NCBI RefSeq assembly: GCF_006715565.1
Contig: NZ_VFNL01000001.1
Coordinates: 62,001 to 126,000 of the forward strand
DNA: 64,000 bases
Origin: Microbacterium sp. SLBN-154
GTDB lineage: Bacteria; Actinomycetota; Actinomycetes; Actinomycetales; Microbacteriaceae
Reading direction: 5' to 3'
Numbering within the stretch: the stretch's first letter is position 1; each line of letters starts with the position of its first letter. Positions 15,636-23,867 of the stretch are shown here, one piece after another. The translations under genes were made by a program, and so were the position numbers. The notes beneath the pieces are model-generated. The model was given only the letters and a program-made list of their open reading frames with translations. It ran no database searches and was not told the DNA's origin.

Positions 15636-16919
15636 TCACCGCCCGGTGCGGGCAGCAAGAAGTCGACGCTCCGCCTCATTCGCGGTCAGTTCCAGGGCGC
15701 GGAGATCCGCCGCGAGCGCCTCGTCGTCGCGTCCGAGCCTGCGCAGCAGGTGCGCGCGTACGGCGTGCCACAGGTGGGCTCGCGAGAGATCTCTCTCCAG
15801 TGCATCCACTTCGGTCAGCGCTGCGGCCGGCGCCCCCACCTGGTCGAGGGCGACGGCACGATTGAGCCGCACCACCGGCGATGCGTCGTAGCCGAGCAAC
15901 AGGTCGTAGAGCACGAGCACCTGCCTCCAGTCCGTTGCAGCAGCGGTGTCAGCATCAGCGTGGCAGGCGGCGATGGCCGCCTGCAGCTGCCACCTGCCGG
16001 GGCGGTGCAGCCGCGCGGCCCGCTCAAGCTCGACGCGCGCCCGAGCGATGAGGGAAGCATCCCAACTGGATCGGTCCTGGTCGACGAGGAGGACAAGATC
16101 ACCGTCGACAGATCGTGCCGACTCTCGTGCCCGGTGGAAAAGCAGCAGCGCGAGAAGCCCATGCGCTTCCGGCTCGCGGGGCAGTGCGGCCGCGACGACA
16201 CCTGCGAGCCATACCGCGTCGTCGGCGAGGTCGCGGTCTGCGGTGGCGTCACCGCCGCCCACGAAATGGGCTTCGTTGTACATGACGGACACGATGGTCA
16301 GGACGATGTCGAGCCGGACCGCCCGGTCCGTCGCATCCGGAATCCGCAGTGGGATACCCGTGGCGCCTATCTTGCGTTTTGCTCGCACGATTCGTTGCGC
16401 TGTTGCAGGCTCGGTGCTGAAGGTGGCACGTGCGATCTGTGCGGTGGTGAGACCGCACACCGCGCGGAGCGTCAAGGCGAGCTGAGCCTCCGGCGCCAGA
16501 GCAGGGTGGCAGCAGCCGAAGAGCAGCGGCAGCCGCTCGTCGATCTCACCTGACGAGGCTTCGGGAGCCGATGGTGTTGGGTCTTGGGCAGGCACCATGC
16601 CCGCCAGCTTCTCGCGGTATCTCTTTTCGCGGCGCACGCGATCGAGCGCGTTGCGGCGCGCGGCTTGCGTGAGCCAGGCGCCCGGGTTCGGGGGAATCCC
16701 CTCCTTCCGCCAGGCCCGAAGGGCCTCCTCGACGGCCTCGGCCACCGCCTCCTCAGCGATGTCCAGACTGCTGAAGGAGCGGGCCAGCGCCCCGACGATT
16801 CGTCCGGACTGCTCGCGCACGACGCGGGAGAGGCGGAGATCGGATGCCGCGACCTCGCCGCTCGGCCCGCTCCGCGCGCCATCGTCGTCCGGTCGGGCCG
16901 CGGCATCCGCGTGGCTCAC
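15636..16919 (-). CDS. ECF42-type RNA polymerase sigma factor with C-terminal helical domain
   Basis: 427 aa, more than twice a minimal ECF factor. Region 2 is at about residues 25-95 (VREQSGRIVGALARSFSSLD, AWLTQAARRNALDRVRREKR), region 4 at 120-180 (LALTLRAVCGLTTAQIARAT), and the remaining ~240 residues form a helical DUF6596/TPR-like domain (VMYNEAHF, LLALLLFHRARESARS, LVLYDLLLGYDASPVVRLN). This architecture plus upstream DGPF genes is the ECF42 group, which needs no anti-sigma factor. GTG 16919 overlaps the stop of the DGPF gene (GTGA), so the frame extending to 17234 is not used. Confidence 0.88.
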   Translation of the reverse strand: MSHADAAARPDDDGARSGPSGEVAASDLRLSRVVREQSGRIVGALARSFSSLDIAEEAVAEAVEEALRAWRKEGIPPNPGAWLTQAARRNALDRVRREKRYREKLAGMVPAQDPTPSAPEASSGEIDERLPLLFGCCHPALAPEAQLALTLRAVCGLTTAQIARATFSTEPATAQRIVRAKRKIGATGIPLRIPDATDRAVRLDIVLTIVSVMYNEAHFVGGGDATADRDLADDAVWLAGVVAAALPREPEAHGLLALLLFHRARESARSVDGDLVLLVDQDRSSWDASLIARARVELERAARLHRPGRWQLQAAIAACHADADTAAATDWRQVLVLYDLLLGYDASPVVRLNRAVALDQVGAPAAALTEVDALERDLSRAHLWHAVRAHLLRRLGRDDEALAADLRALELTANEAERRLLAARTGR

Positions 16920-17119
16920 GTGTCGGACTGGCCGGAGACAGTCAGGATCGGGCGGATCTCGACGCCCCAGCCAGGGAGCTCGAGAAACGGCCATGACCGC
17001 ACCAACGCGATCGCGGCGTCCATGTCGGGCACATCGATGATGCTGAAGCCGCCGATGACCTCCTTGGCCTCGGAGAATGGTCCGTCGACGACGACGGTAC
17101 CGCTCGCGCTGTGTTTCAC
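16916..17119 (-). CDS. N-terminally truncated DGPF (YCII-related) protein (67 aa)
   Basis: 67 aa from GTG 17119. It contains the literal DGPF motif in GTVVVDGPFSEAKEVIGGF and the C-terminal strand WGVEIRPILTV, i.e. the second half of a YCII/DGPF fold; the first ~50 residues of normal ~115-aa members are missing, and an in-frame TGA lies only four codons upstream of the GTG. It lies between a full-length DGPF gene (17168) and the sigma factor, whose start it overlaps. Either a shortened functional protein or a decaying copy. Confidence 0.7.
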   Translation of the reverse strand: MKHSASGTVVVDGPFSEAKEVIGGFSIIDVPDMDAAIALVRSWPFLELPGWGVEIRPILTVSGQSDT

Positions 17120-17167
17120 CGTGGTCGCCGGTCAGGCGGACGCGGTCGGTTCGCTGCGAAGGGACGA

Positions 17168-17518
17168 TCAGAACGGGTTGGTCGACGGGTCCACGACCGC
17201 GCGAACCTCGACGCCACCGCCGGGAGCCGGGCACAGCTTGGCGATCGCGAGGGCGTGGACGAGATCGCGCGCCTCGATCACGTAATAGCCGTTGAGAGAC
17301 TGCCCGGTCTCGATGATCGGACCCTCCGCCCTCGTGCCGCCGTCCTTGATGGTGGTAGCCGCGGGCGCGAGCGCCTCACCTCCCGCGAGGGACCCGCCGA
17401 GCTCGAAGACCCCCTCGCGAAACTTCCCGTGCGCCTCGACCACCCCACGCCATGCCTCGGGCGTCGCATTGATGTAGAACGACTGGTCGTCGTAGATGAG
17501 GATTTTGAACTTGGCCAT
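17168..17518 (-). CDS. DGPF (YCII-related) domain protein
   Basis: 116 aa, full-length YCII/DGPF fold: MAKFKILIYDDQSFYINATP start, a central FELGGSLAGGEALAPAATTI, and the C-terminal half SLNGYYVIEARDLVHALAIA with VEVRAVVDP. The signature DGPF is replaced by EGPI (RAEGPIIETGQ). Members of this family are the conserved neighbours and probable targets of ECF42 sigma factors. AAGGAG lies seven bases before the ATG. First gene of the DGPF-DGPF-sigma operon. Confidence 0.88.
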   Translation of the reverse strand: MAKFKILIYDDQSFYINATPEAWRGVVEAHGKFREGVFELGGSLAGGEALAPAATTIKDGGTRAEGPIIETGQSLNGYYVIEARDLVHALAIAKLCPAPGGGVEVRAVVDPSTNPF

Positions 17519-17825
17519 GGAATGAGCTCCTTCACTGCGTCGCGGGCCGGCCAGTCCGGCTCCGTCACTAGTAACGGCGAACAGCTCACGCCGGATTCGA
17601 CCGCTGGGCCGAGAAACCCCGGGTTCGATTCGCTCCCTCGCCGGGGCGACTCAGGAAATTCGCTTCGTCGTCGCGTCATGGGGTGATCGGTTCATCGGGG
17701 TTGCACCGTTTCATCGACACTTTCGCGCTAAGGCGTTCTTCCCCACGTCCTTCCCACGGGCCGCTCCGAGCGAAACGAAACTCCCGCGCCCTTCTTGGTC
17801 GCCAGGCTTCTGCGGGGGTTTCACA
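17519..17825. other. Intergenic region without recognisable gene
   Basis: About 300 bp upstream of the DGPF operon. It should hold the promoter of that operon, but I could not fix a -35/-10 pair. The segment near 17618-17645 (CGGGTTCGATTCGCTCCC) resembles a tRNA T-arm, but the stem does not pair. The repeat at 17826 begins directly after it. Confidence 0.5.
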
Positions 17826-17974
17826 TGGCGGTGACGGTGGGATTTGAACTCATACCGCCCGGCCTTTCGCCAGTGTACGAGGGCATCCTCACCGGTGTTT
17901 GCGCGGAAGTCGACCTTTCGCGGGCGTCCCCGAGGCTACAGATCGTGACACGATCTTTCTCACCGGTTTACTCG
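17826..17974 (-). repeat. tRNA-Ser 3'-end-like repeat, copy A
   Basis: 149 bp, about three-quarters identical to 29755-29902 and in the same orientation. On the minus strand it ends in GTTCAAATCCCACCGTCACC plus GCC, which as I recall is the T-loop and acceptor end of actinobacterial tRNA-Ser genes; the 5' half of the T-stem reads ATGAG and cannot pair, so no functional tRNA is made. Inner conserved blocks are GTGTACGAGGGC, TCGACCTTT, GTCCCCGAGGCT and GATCGTGAC. Possible attachment-site scar bounding the sulfur gene segment. Confidence 0.6.
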
Positions 17975-18034
17975 CGGTCAGGCACCCATCTGGCGCTTCA
18001 CCACGCGCGCCGCGTTTCGGCCGCTCTCGATCGC

Positions 18035-18610
18035 TCAGCGTGCCCGACCGGCATCCGCCGCCCCGGGCACTTCCACTAGCCGACCCGTGCGGACGTCGTA
18101 AAGGAATCCGTGAACCGGGATGCGCGCGGGAACGAGCGGGTGGGTTCTGATGCGGACGATGTCGTGGATGACGGCCTGTGACTGGTCGCTGATGGTGAGC
18201 CAATCGATGTCGGCACCGGCGTCGGAACCCGGGCTGTCACCGACGTCGTAGAACCCGTCGGGGCCGAGGGCTGCCGTGTCCAGACTGCTGGCGAGGAGTC
18301 CCGAGATGGTGTCGTTGGAGAAGAACTCCATGCCGCAATCGGTGTGGTGGATGACGAACCACTCGGAGGTGCCGAGCAGCTTGTAGGAGATGACGAGAGA
18401 CCGGATGGCGTCGTCCGACGCGCGCCCGCCGGCATTGCGGATGACGTGCGCATCGCCCTCTCGAAGGCCCGCGTACTTGGCCGGGTCGAGTCGGGCATCC
18501 ATGCACGTGAGGATGGCGAACCCTCGGGCCGGTGGGAGCGCGAGCTCGCCGAGTTCGAACGACGCGGCGTATCTCTCGTTCGCCGCAAGGACCTCATCGA
18601 GTACCGGCAT
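18035..18610 (-). CDS. Beta-class carbonic anhydrase
   Basis: 191 aa from ATG 18610, with GAGGGAG nine bases upstream; the frame is open further to 18739 but without family similarity. Zinc ligands are C36 (TCMDARLDP, with the C-x-D-x-R dyad D38/R40), H89 and C92 ([10 protein letters not shown]). [20 protein letters not shown] is diagnostic of the Rv1284-like beta-CA subgroup. Catalyses CO2/bicarbonate interconversion; related enzymes also act in CS2/COS chemistry, relevant here because it borders sulfur genes, but that is speculative. Confidence 0.9.
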   Translation of the reverse strand: MPVLDEVLAANERYAASFELGELALPPARGFAILTCMDARLDPAKYAGLREGDAHVIRNAGGRASDDAIRSLVISYKLLGTSEWFVIHHTDCGMEFFSNDTISGLLASSLDTAALGPDGFYDVGDSPGSDAGADIDWLTISDQSQAVIHDIVRIRTHPLVPARIPVHGFLYDVRTGRLVEVPGAADAGRAR

Positions 18611-18782
18611 CTTCGCTCCCTCACATCGGATGAGCCGAGAGTATGGCCTCACGACGGCCGGAGGGCCGGTGTGTCGTCGAATGACGGGAAGGAACGCACC
18701 GCCTCGCGCCGTCCGAAGGAGAATGAGGGTGCTCCCCACCGTTCATCACGACGTCCGCCGACCGCACCGCCGAGGAATCCCG

Positions 18783-19409
18783 ATGTCCACACTGCTTCCG
18801 CTCGGACCCGACGAGCTGCTGGCGACCACTCGCGCTGTCCGGAAGCGTCTCGATCTGGACCGCCCCGTGCCGCTCGAGGTCGTGAAAGACGCACTCGGGA
18901 TCGCCTTGCAGGCGCCATCGGGCGGCAACCGACAGACGTGGCACTGGATCATCGTCACCGATCCGGCTCTCCGCAAGACCGTCGCCGACTACTACGCAGC
19001 CTCGTACCGCGCCTACGCGTCGAACCAGCCGACGTCGCCTACCGCCGAACGCACCCGCATCGCATCCAGCGCCACGTACCTCGCCGAGAACCTGCACCGG
19101 GTGCCCGTCCTCGTCATCGGTGCGATCGAGACGGGGTCCGCCACCCTGCCGGCGGGTAATCAGGCGGGCCTGTGGGGGTCGGTGCTGCCCGCGGCGTGGA
19201 GTCTTTCCCTCGCGCTGCGCGCCCGGGGCCTCGGCTCAGCCTGGACGACCCTGCACCTGCAGTACGAGCGCGAGGTCGCCGACGCCCTCGGCATCCCTCC
19301 CACGGTTCACCAGGGAGTTCTGCTTCCGGTCGCGTACACGAAAGGCGTGGATTTCAAGCCGGCTCCGCGACGAGATCTCGATTCGGTCGTCCACGTCGAC
19401 TTCTGGTGA
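18783..19409 (+). CDS. Nitroreductase family protein
   Basis: 208 aa from ATG 18783 (GAGG upstream). FMN-binding nitroreductase fold: TRAVRKRLD at the start (R-x-x-R of the family), LQAPSGGNRQTWHWIIVTD, then LWGSVLPAAWSLSLALRARG with LGSAWTTL, and LGIPPTVHQGVLLPVAYT near the end. Uses NAD(P)H to reduce nitro, quinone or other electrophiles; the substrate cannot be told. It is divergent from the carbonic anhydrase and lies upstream of a peroxiredoxin gene in the same direction. Confidence 0.88.
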   Translation: MSTLLPLGPDELLATTRAVRKRLDLDRPVPLEVVKDALGIALQAPSGGNRQTWHWIIVTDPALRKTVADYYAASYRAYASNQPTSPTAERTRIASSATYLAENLHRVPVLVIGAIETGSATLPAGNQAGLWGSVLPAAWSLSLALRARGLGSAWTTLHLQYEREVADALGIPPTVHQGVLLPVAYTKGVDFKPAPRRDLDSVVHVDFW

Positions 19410-19573
19410 CGCAGCGGCTCTGAGGGACAGCCCGTCGGAGAACATCGCCTTTGTTACGGTCCGTGACTGGCTTTCCGAAGGTTCGACCCGCGGGCCCTGA
19501 GGGCTCCGAATAATCGGAAACATCCCGCCCCGACCGGCGTCACCGCCGGAGGACCTTCCGTGACAGGAGCCTC

Positions 19574-20251
19574 ATGACCACCTCGAACTCGATCGCCGCT
19601 GAGGTATCCGACTTCGTGCCCGGCTTCACCCAGGCCATCGGACCCGCGCTGACTGCCGTCTTCGATGAGGAGCAGCGCGACTTGCGCGCCGCAGGGATCC
19701 CCGACGGAGCCGTTTCCGTGGGCGACGCCCTGCCGTCCGCCACCGTCATTGACTCCCAGGGCCGGTCCCATGACCTGGAGTCTTTGCTCGGAGAGGGCCC
19801 GACTGTCGTGGTGTTCTACCGCGGAGCCTGGTGCCCTTTCTGCAACATCACCCTCGCGCATTACCAGCGCACGCTTGCACCCGAGCTCGATGCGCGCGGT
19901 GTCGCACTCATCGCCATCAGCCCGCAGACCCCGGACGGTACGGCATCCGCGGTGGCGAAGGGAGAACTCGGTTACACCGTCGTCTCCGACCCCGGCAACG
20001 CGCTGGCCGGCGCGCTCGGCATCGTCACCGCGCCGAGCAGCGCCGCGCAGGAGGCCCACACCCAGCTGGGATTCGCGGTGAAGGACAGCAACGCCGACGA
20101 GACCCCCGCGATTCCGTTCCCGTCGGTGATCGTGGTCGACAGCGCGCGAAGGATCACGTTCGCCGACATCAAGGTCGACTACACCCAGCGAACGGAGACG
20201 GCGGAGATCCTCACCGCGGTGGATGCACTCGCCACCAGACGTAGCCGCTGA
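19574..20251 (+). CDS. Peroxiredoxin (AhpC/TSA family)
   Basis: 225 aa. The thioredoxin-fold domain has the peroxidatic cysteine in VFYRGAWCPFCNITL (C87, with C90 as possible resolving cysteine, CxxC spacing), the R in AISPQTPDG region and a typical VVSDPGNALAGALGI strand. The ~45-aa N-terminal extension (FVPGFTQAIGPALTAVF) is usual for this actinobacterial subgroup. GACAGGAG precedes ATG 19574. Detoxifies peroxides; suited to an aerobic monooxygenase/thiol metabolism neighbourhood. Confidence 0.9.
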   Translation: MTTSNSIAAEVSDFVPGFTQAIGPALTAVFDEEQRDLRAAGIPDGAVSVGDALPSATVIDSQGRSHDLESLLGEGPTVVVFYRGAWCPFCNITLAHYQRTLAPELDARGVALIAISPQTPDGTASAVAKGELGYTVVSDPGNALAGALGIVTAPSSAAQEAHTQLGFAVKDSNADETPAIPFPSVIVVDSARRITFADIKVDYTQRTETAEILTAVDALATRRSR

Positions 20252-20260
20252 GGCAGGGAG

Positions 20261-21592
20261 TCATCCTTCATCGCCCGCGGATGTCCGAGGACGTGCGGCG
20301 ATGACGAGGTCGAGCGCGCGGACCAGGTCGCGGAGGATGTCGTCGACCCGCTCCAGCCCGATCGACAGGCGCACGAGCCCCGGGGTGATCCCCAGAGACA
20401 GCCGCTCGTGCTCTTCCAGCTTGGCGTGGATCGTGCTCCCGGTGTGGATGGCGAGGCTTCGCACGTCACCGATGTGCGTCATCTGACTGACGAGCCGAAG
20501 CTCGTCGAGGAATGTGCGCGCGGCGGCCCTTCCCGCCGCCAGATCGATGGCGATGATGGACCCCGCACCGTCGGGCAGGTACTTCTTCGCCGTCGGCCGG
20601 TGGGGGCTGCCGGCGAGCCCCGGATAGTGCACGGCGGCGAGAGCCGGATGGCCGACGAGCTCGGCCGCGATCCGTTCGGCGTTGGCCACGTGGCGCTGCA
20701 TCCGCAGTGAGAGGGTCTCGATGCCGTGCAGCAGGAGGAAGGTGCTGCTCGGCGGCACCGTTGGACCGTACTCCAGCACGATGACCGACCGCAGGTATGC
20801 TCCCAGAGCTGCGGCGCCGAAGCGCTGCGTAAACGGATCGGGGCCGTAGGGCCCGCTGCGGGCCAGCTGCGGGAATCGGTCGGCGTGCGCCTCCCAGTCG
20901 AAGCGTCCGCCGTCGATGATCGCCCCGCCGATGACGGCGCCGTGGCCCGCGAGCCACTTGGAGGTCGAATGCACGACCACATCCGCGCCCCACTCCAGGG
21001 GTCGGCACAGGTAGGGAGTGGCGACGGTGTTGTCCACGACGAGAGGCACACCGGCGCGGGCGGACACGTCGGCCAGCTTTTCCAGGTCGACAACGTCGCC
21101 GAGCGGATTGGGAATGGACTCGGTGTAGATCGCCTTGGTGTTCGGGCGGATCCGTTCGAGCCACTCCGACGTCGGTGCGAGAGCATCCACCGCTTCGAAC
21201 TCGAGTCCCTGCCTGCGCAGTGCCCCCCGGAACATCTCCCGGGTCCCCTCGTAAAGGCTCCGCGTGGTGAGGATGTGGTCTCCGGCGGACGCGACCGCGA
21301 AGAGCGCGGCAGCGATGGCCGCCTGACCGCTGGCGACGAGGATGCCGTCGACGCCGCCTTCGAGGTCGGCGAGCCGCCACGCAGCGACGAGGTTCGTGGG
21401 GTTGTCGTTGCGCGAGTAGGCCCGTCGGGCGCTTCGCCCTGCGAAGCGCTCCACCCCGTCGTCGAAGTCCTCGAAGAGGTATCCCGCTGTCTGGTACACC
21501 GGGGTGATGCGAGCGAACGCCTCGGCGTCGATGATCTCCCCCGCGTGGATCTGACGGGTCTCGAAGCCCCACCGCTCGTCCGCCCCGGTCAT
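20261..21592 (-). CDS. O-acetylhomoserine sulfhydrylase (PLP, Cys/Met metabolism family)
   Basis: 443 aa. Converts O-acetylhomoserine plus sulfide (or a thiol) to homocysteine. GFETRQIHAGEIIDAEAFAR start, YSRNDNPTNLVAAWRLADLE, and PLP lysine in VVHSTSKWLAGHGAVIGG are all typical; length matches MetY-type enzymes. It is the last gene of a four-gene operon: mesX-mesD-patB/malY-this gene, with ATGA overlaps throughout. A second copy sits at 26835 and differs clearly in sequence, so this is not a recent duplication. Confidence 0.92.
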   Translation of the reverse strand: MTGADERWGFETRQIHAGEIIDAEAFARITPVYQTAGYLFEDFDDGVERFAGRSARRAYSRNDNPTNLVAAWRLADLEGGVDGILVASGQAAIAAALFAVASAGDHILTTRSLYEGTREMFRGALRRQGLEFEAVDALAPTSEWLERIRPNTKAIYTESIPNPLGDVVDLEKLADVSARAGVPLVVDNTVATPYLCRPLEWGADVVVHSTSKWLAGHGAVIGGAIIDGGRFDWEAHADRFPQLARSGPYGPDPFTQRFGAAALGAYLRSVIVLEYGPTVPPSSTFLLLHGIETLSLRMQRHVANAERIAAELVGHPALAAVHYPGLAGSPHRPTAKKYLPDGAGSIIAIDLAAGRAAARTFLDELRLVSQMTHIGDVRSLAIHTGSTIHAKLEEHERLSLGITPGLVRLSIGLERVDDILRDLVRALDLVIAARPRTSAGDEG

Positions 21593-22779
21593 CCCACCGC
21601 TCCTCTCCCGACTGCGTCGCCCATCGCGCGGATCGCGTCGGCGAGCACCGGCCGCGGTGTCGCGAAGACGATCCGGACGAAGTCTTCGAACCCCTTGCCG
21701 AGCAGAGCCCCCTCGGTCAGGACGACGCCCGCGTGCTCTCGGAAGAACGCGGCGGGCGGACCGGGAAGGCTCAGCGCCGAAGTGTCGATCCAGCCGATGT
21801 AGGTCGCTTCGGGCATTCGGTAGCGGGCACCGGGCAGGTGTTCCGCGAGCACGTCATGGAGGTCCTGCCGTTCCGAGTCGAGGTAGCGCACCACCTCCTC
21901 CAGCCACGGTCGACCTTCGCGGTACGCGGCGATTGCGGCCACCACACCGAGCGTCGCCGCGCCATGCTGCACGGCGAAGCCGAATCGACGGTAGGCCGCC
22001 TGGTCGGCGTCGTTGGACGTGATCAGTTGGGCGGTCTTCAAACCGGCGAGGTTCCATGCCTTGGATGCGCTGGTGCCGGTGATCGTATGGGCTGCTGTCG
22101 CGTCGGAGAGCGACGCGTAGGGGACGTGCGGCACCCCTTCGTACCTCAGCGGGGCATGGATCTCATCGGCCAACACGCGCCCACCGTGGCGATCGACGAT
22201 CTCGGCCAGCGCGCCGAGCTCTGCGCGGGTGAGGACGGTGCCGGTCGGGTTGTGGGGATTGCACAGCACCAGGGTGCGCGCCCCCGCGGCAAAGGCCGCG
22301 TCGATCCGGTCGAGGTCGTGCTGCCATCGTCCGTCGACGACAGCGCCCGGCACCTCGACAACAGGATGACCGATGGTCGGCAGGTAGGTCAGGAACGGCA
22401 TGTAGGCGGGCGTCGGTACGATCACGGCCGATCCTGCCGGCGCATATTCGGTGACCGCGACACCCAGCGCTGCCATCACATCCGAGACGGGGTGGACCCG
22501 CTCGGGATCGATGTCCCACGCGTATTCCGCTCGCATCCACTCCGCGGTCGCGTCGCCCAGTTCCGCGGCCAGCGGCGGTGACAGGTACCCGAGTATGCCC
22601 TCATCGACGGCGCGGTGAAGGGCCTGCGAAACGGGCGGGGCGACGCCGAAATCCATCTCCGCGACCCACGCCCCGACCGCTCCCGGGTGCAGGCTCCACT
22701 TCCGACTCTCGGGGCGGTCGAGGCGATCCCGCGCGACGCGGTCGAACGGATGTGCGCCGGCTTTCAGACGCGGTGTCAT
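21589..22779 (-). CDS. PatB/MalY-type C-S lyase (class I/II PLP aminotransferase fold)
   Basis: 396 aa from ATG 22779, which overlaps the mesD stop (ATGA). Features of the MalY/PatB cystathionine beta-lyase subgroup: RKWSLHPGAVGAWVAEMDFG at the N-terminus, LCNPHNPTGTVLTRAEL, VLADEIHAPLRY, and PLP lysine in TGTSASKAWNLAGLKTAQL. Expected to cleave C-S bonds of cystathionine, cysteine conjugates or related thioethers to pyruvate, ammonia and a thiol. The context, between a methionine synthase and an O-acetylhomoserine sulfhydrylase, supports a sulfur-salvage role over transamination. Confidence 0.87.
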   Translation of the reverse strand: MTPRLKAGAHPFDRVARDRLDRPESRKWSLHPGAVGAWVAEMDFGVAPPVSQALHRAVDEGILGYLSPPLAAELGDATAEWMRAEYAWDIDPERVHPVSDVMAALGVAVTEYAPAGSAVIVPTPAYMPFLTYLPTIGHPVVEVPGAVVDGRWQHDLDRIDAAFAAGARTLVLCNPHNPTGTVLTRAELGALAEIVDRHGGRVLADEIHAPLRYEGVPHVPYASLSDATAAHTITGTSASKAWNLAGLKTAQLITSNDADQAAYRRFGFAVQHGAATLGVVAAIAAYREGRPWLEEVVRYLDSERQDLHDVLAEHLPGARYRMPEATYIGWIDTSALSLPGPPAAFFREHAGVVLTEGALLGKGFEDFVRIVFATPRPVLADAIRAMGDAVGRGAVG

Positions 22780-23867
22780 TCGTCGGAGCGCACGGCGCCG
22801 GATGACGCGAACGGTGTGCCCGCGGCATCCGTGATCTCGGACCGGACGATCTCCGCCCCCGCGCACAATGCAGCGAGCTTTCCCCGTGCGACCGTGGATG
22901 CCAGCGGCGCCATGCCGCAGTTGGTTGAGGGATAGAGCTTGTCCGCGTCGACGAAGGGCAGCACCGCCCGGAGGGTCGCGGCAACCTCATCGGGTGTTTC
23001 GATGGTGCTTGTCGCGACGTCGATCGCGCCGATCATGAGCTTTTTCCCGCGGGCCAGTTCCATCAGATCGACCGGCACCCGGGAGTTATGCCGTTCCAAC
23101 GACAGGATGTCGATACTCGACCGCTGCAGGATCGGCAGCGTCGCCTCGTACTGACGCCACTCCGATCCAAGGGTCTTCTTCCAGTTCGTATTGGCCTCGA
23201 TGCCGTATCCGTAACAGATGTGGACGGCTCGCTCGCACGAGAGACACTCGGCGGCGCGCTCCAGTGCCGCGATCCCCCAGTCGTTGGCCTCCTCGTGGAA
23301 GACGGTGAATGCGGGTTCGTCGAACTGCACGATGTCGACCCCTGCGGCCGCGAGGTCCTTCGCCTCCTCGTTCAGGATTCCGGCGAATTCCCACGCGAGC
23401 TTCTCTCTGCTGCCATAGTGCGCGTCGAAAAGGGTGTCGACCATTGTCATCGGGCCAGGCAGAGCCCACTTGATGGGGCGGTCGGTGTGCTCGCGGAGGA
23501 ACCGGGCATCATCGACGAACACCGGCGCAGCGCGCGACACGGTTCCGACGACCTGCGGGACCGCTGCGTCGTAGCGATCGCGAATACGCACCACGGTCCG
23601 GTTCTCGAAATCCACGCCGAGGAGATTCTCGATGAAGGTGGTGACGAAATGCTGCCGCGTCTGCTCGCCGTCACCCACGATGTCGAGGCCGGCCTCGAGC
23701 TGATCGACGAGCGACAGCCGGAGCGCATCGCGCTTGCCGTCGGCGAGCTCTTCACCGGTCAGCTTCCACGGCGACCACAGCGTCTCGGACTGCGCGAGCC
23801 ACGACGGCTTCGGCAGGCTGCCCGCGGTGGATGTGGGAAGAAGCCTCGTCTGGGATTGTCTTGTCAT
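22776..23867 (-). CDS. mesD: Core (folate-independent) methionine synthase, MesD type
   Basis: 363 aa from ATG 23867 (GGAGGAAAG upstream), about half the length of MetE and lacking its N-terminal folate-binding half. Zinc-site residues are retained: HxC in VHICYGYGIEANTN, E in LSLERHN and Cys in YPSTNCGMAPL; VQFDEPAFTVF and LLPTSTAGSLPKP are typical of MetE C-terminal homologues. The immediate upstream gene is DUF1852 (MesX), the partner of the MesD subgroup described as oxygen-requiring folate-independent methionine synthases. Methylates homocysteine; the methyl donor is not known from sequence. Confidence 0.88.
   Translation of the reverse strand: MTRQSQTRLLPTSTAGSLPKPSWLAQSETLWSPWKLTGEELADGKRDALRLSLVDQLEAGLDIVGDGEQTRQHFVTTFIENLLGVDFENRTVVRIRDRYDAAVPQVVGTVSRAAPVFVDDARFLREHTDRPIKWALPGPMTMVDTLFDAHYGSREKLAWEFAGILNEEAKDLAAAGVDIVQFDEPAFTVFHEEANDWGIAALERAAECLSCERAVHICYGYGIEANTNWKKTLGSEWRQYEATLPILQRSSIDILSLERHNSRVPVDLMELARGKKLMIGAIDVATSTIETPDEVAATLRAVLPFVDADKLYPSTNCGMAPLASTVARGKLAALCAGAEIVRSEITDAAGTPFASSGAVRSDE

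Noticed and set aside
17618..17645. Possible tRNA T-arm (CGGGTTCGATTCGCTCCC)
   Set aside because: The T-stem does not pair and no acceptor, D-arm or anticodon arm can be found around it.
17826..17900. Functional tRNA-Ser gene
   Set aside because: Only the 3' quarter matches; the T-stem 5' strand (ATGAG) cannot pair and no anticodon arm exists. Kept as a repeat/attachment scar.
19472..19520. Inverted repeat TTTCCGA ... TCGGAAA before the peroxiredoxin, considered as a riboswitch or OxyR-type operator
   Set aside because: Arms of seven bases separated by 35 bases and no match to a riboswitch core that I know; insufficient to name a function.
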